In this document: piece by piece, positions 11,589 through 12,552 of the stretch
Numbering within the stretch: the stretch's first letter is position 1
Layout of the letters: every line of letters begins with the position of its first letter
Assembly: GCA_949288405.1 (NCBI GenBank)
Contig: CASEKM010000017.1
Coordinates: 1-12,552 of the forward strand
Source of the DNA: an uncultured bacterium
GTDB taxonomy: Bacteria > Bacillota > Clostridia > Oscillospirales > Oscillospiraceae
Direction: 5' to 3'
Length of the DNA: 12,552 nt
Program-made: the position numbers and the translations under genes
Notes under the pieces: model-generated
Databases searched by the model: none
Told to the model about the DNA's origin: nothing
The model's input: only the letters and a program-made list of their open reading frames with translations

Positions 11589-12552
11589 ATGTTAACCATC
11601 TCACTGGACATGCTGCAGACGGCGGCGCTGGCAATGCTGCTGTTCCTGCTGGGACGCTTCACGGTCAGTCACGTGGAGTTCTTCCAGCGCTGCTGCATCC
11701 CCGCACCGGTCATCGGCGGACTGATCTTCGCCATCCTGCATCTGATCACCTATCAGACCGGGATCCTGACCTTCACCTTTGACGAGACCCTGAAGACCGC
11801 CTTCATGGACTTCTTCTTTACCAGCGTCGGCTTCGGCGCCAGCATCAAGCTGCTGAAGAAGGGCGCCTGGCCGGTGATCTTCTTCCTGATCCTGGCCACC
11901 ATCCTGGTCATCTGCCAGAACCTGGTGGGCGTGGGCCTGTCCGGCGTGTTTGGTCTGGACGGCCGTCTGGGCCTGTGCATGAGCTCCATCCCCCTGGTGG
12001 GCGGCCACGGCACCTCCGCCTCCTTTGGCCCCCTGTTCGAGGACATGGGCGTGGAGGGCGCCACCACGGTGGCCGTCGCCTGCGCCACCTACGGCCTGGT
12101 GTCCGGCTCCCTGATGGGCGGACCTCTGGGCCGCTGGAAGATCAAGAAATACGGCCTGAAGCCCCTGACCAGCGAGGTGGAGCAGAATGCCAACCTGGGC
12201 GAGCCTGAGACCGTCTATCAGACCAAGGCCGAGATGCTCAACAGCGAGACCTTCCTCACCGCCTTTGTGTTCATCATCATCGCCACCGGCCTGGGCACCT
12301 ATGTGACCAACGCCTTCGCCTCCATCAACATCACCCTGCCCGTGTACATCGGCGGCATGCTGGTGGCCCTGGTCATCCGCAACATCGCCGATCTGATGGG
12401 CAAGGAGCTGCCCCTGAAGGCCATCGACGTGGCCGGCAACACCAGCCTGAACATCTTCCTGGGCATCGCCCTGATGACCCTGATGCTGTGGCAGCTGGCC
12501 GCCCTGGCTCTGCCCATCGTGGTGATCCTGGCCGTTCAGACCCTGCTCATGT
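11589..12552 (+). CDS. gltS: Sodium/glutamate symporter GltS, N-terminal part (runs off the window)
   Basis: 321 codons are present and the frame is still open at the right edge; the family is about 400 residues, so roughly the last fifth is missing. The protein has the ESS-family pattern of repeated membrane helices, with RCCIPAPVIGGLIFAIL (34-50) and the signature VGGHGTSASFGPLFEDMG (136-153), close to the GGHGTAAAWGP of known GltS proteins and part of the re-entrant substrate loop. It imports glutamate with sodium across the cytoplasmic membrane. ATG 11589 has AAGGAGAG about 8 nt upstream. It lies behind a GlnK/GlnL-like pair but in a separate transcript with its own curved, repeat-bearing control region. 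Confidence 0.95.
   Translation, partial: MLTISLDMLQTAALAMLLFLLGRFTVSHVEFFQRCCIPAPVIGGLIFAILHLITYQTGILTFTFDETLKTAFMDFFFTSVGFGASIKLLKKGAWPVIFFLILATILVICQNLVGVGLSGVFGLDGRLGLCMSSIPLVGGHGTSASFGPLFEDMGVEGATTVAVACATYGLVSGSLMGGPLGRWKIKKYGLKPLTSEVEQNANLGEPETVYQTKAEMLNSETFLTAFVFIIIATGLGTYVTNAFASINITLPVYIGGMLVALVIRNIADLMGKELPLKAIDVAGNTSLNIFLGIALMTLMLWQLAALALPIVVILAVQTLLM

Noticed and set aside
1..12552. A sigma-54 (-24/-12) promoter, given the rpoN gene
   Set aside because: No TGGCAC-N5-TTGCW-like site at correct spacing was found in the gene gaps by eye.
1..12552. CRISPR arrays, insertion sequences, prophage parts, tRNA or rRNA genes
   Set aside because: No spaced repeats, transposase or integrase motifs, terminal repeats or cloverleaf sequences were seen.

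Overview
The window is G+C-rich, with Clostridia-type genes preceded by strong AGGAGG-like ribosome binding sites and by readable TTGACA/TATAAT-type promoters. The gene set (FtsH, RpoN, a QueT-type ECF S component, a DUF3793 protein beside a flavodoxin, GltS) fits a high-GC gut member of the Oscillospiraceae (Flavonifractor/Lawsonibacter/Intestinimonas-like). The family-level placement is inference from gene content and composition. I see no phage, transposon, CRISPR array, tRNA or rRNA; most of this is ordinary chromosome.

Layout. Positions 1-3914 are read leftward. In transcription order they hold a GNAT acetyltransferase, a queT-like transporter gene behind a 200-nt structured leader, ftsH, then rpsF and the start of ssb (which runs off the left edge). 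ridA and secG are read rightward from 4098 to 4844 and end in two stacked terminators. rpoN and a HAD phosphatase gene form a leftward unit (7007-4921). A rightward unit (7156-8381) follows, with a promoter, a leader holding an attenuator-like hairpin, two copies of the inverted repeat GTTAG-N6-CTAAC, a DUF3793 gene and a short flavodoxin gene. Between 8382 and 9010 lie two small predicted membrane proteins in opposite orientations. The right end (9102-12552) holds a sensor kinase and a response regulator overlapping by four bases, a terminator, a 270-bp A-tract-rich control region and a sodium/glutamate symporter gene cut off by the window edge.

How the parts fit. The kinase/regulator pair resembles Bacillus GlnK/GlnL (YcbA/YcbB): the regulator has a CheY-like receiver and a C-terminal YcbB-type domain. 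Its likely target is the adjacent gltS, because the region before gltS has tandem 10-bp repeats (AAAATGAAGG twice plus a partial third copy) where a -35 box should be, and A-tracts phased at about 10.2 bp upstream of them. The DUF3793-flavodoxin pair looks like an iron- or redox-responsive unit under an unidentified repressor and possibly an attenuator. The queT leader contains four hairpins, plus a perfect 10-nt complement to its own ribosome binding site; it may be a regulatory RNA, but I could not match it to the known preQ1-I pattern. These three control regions are the parts most worth a second look.
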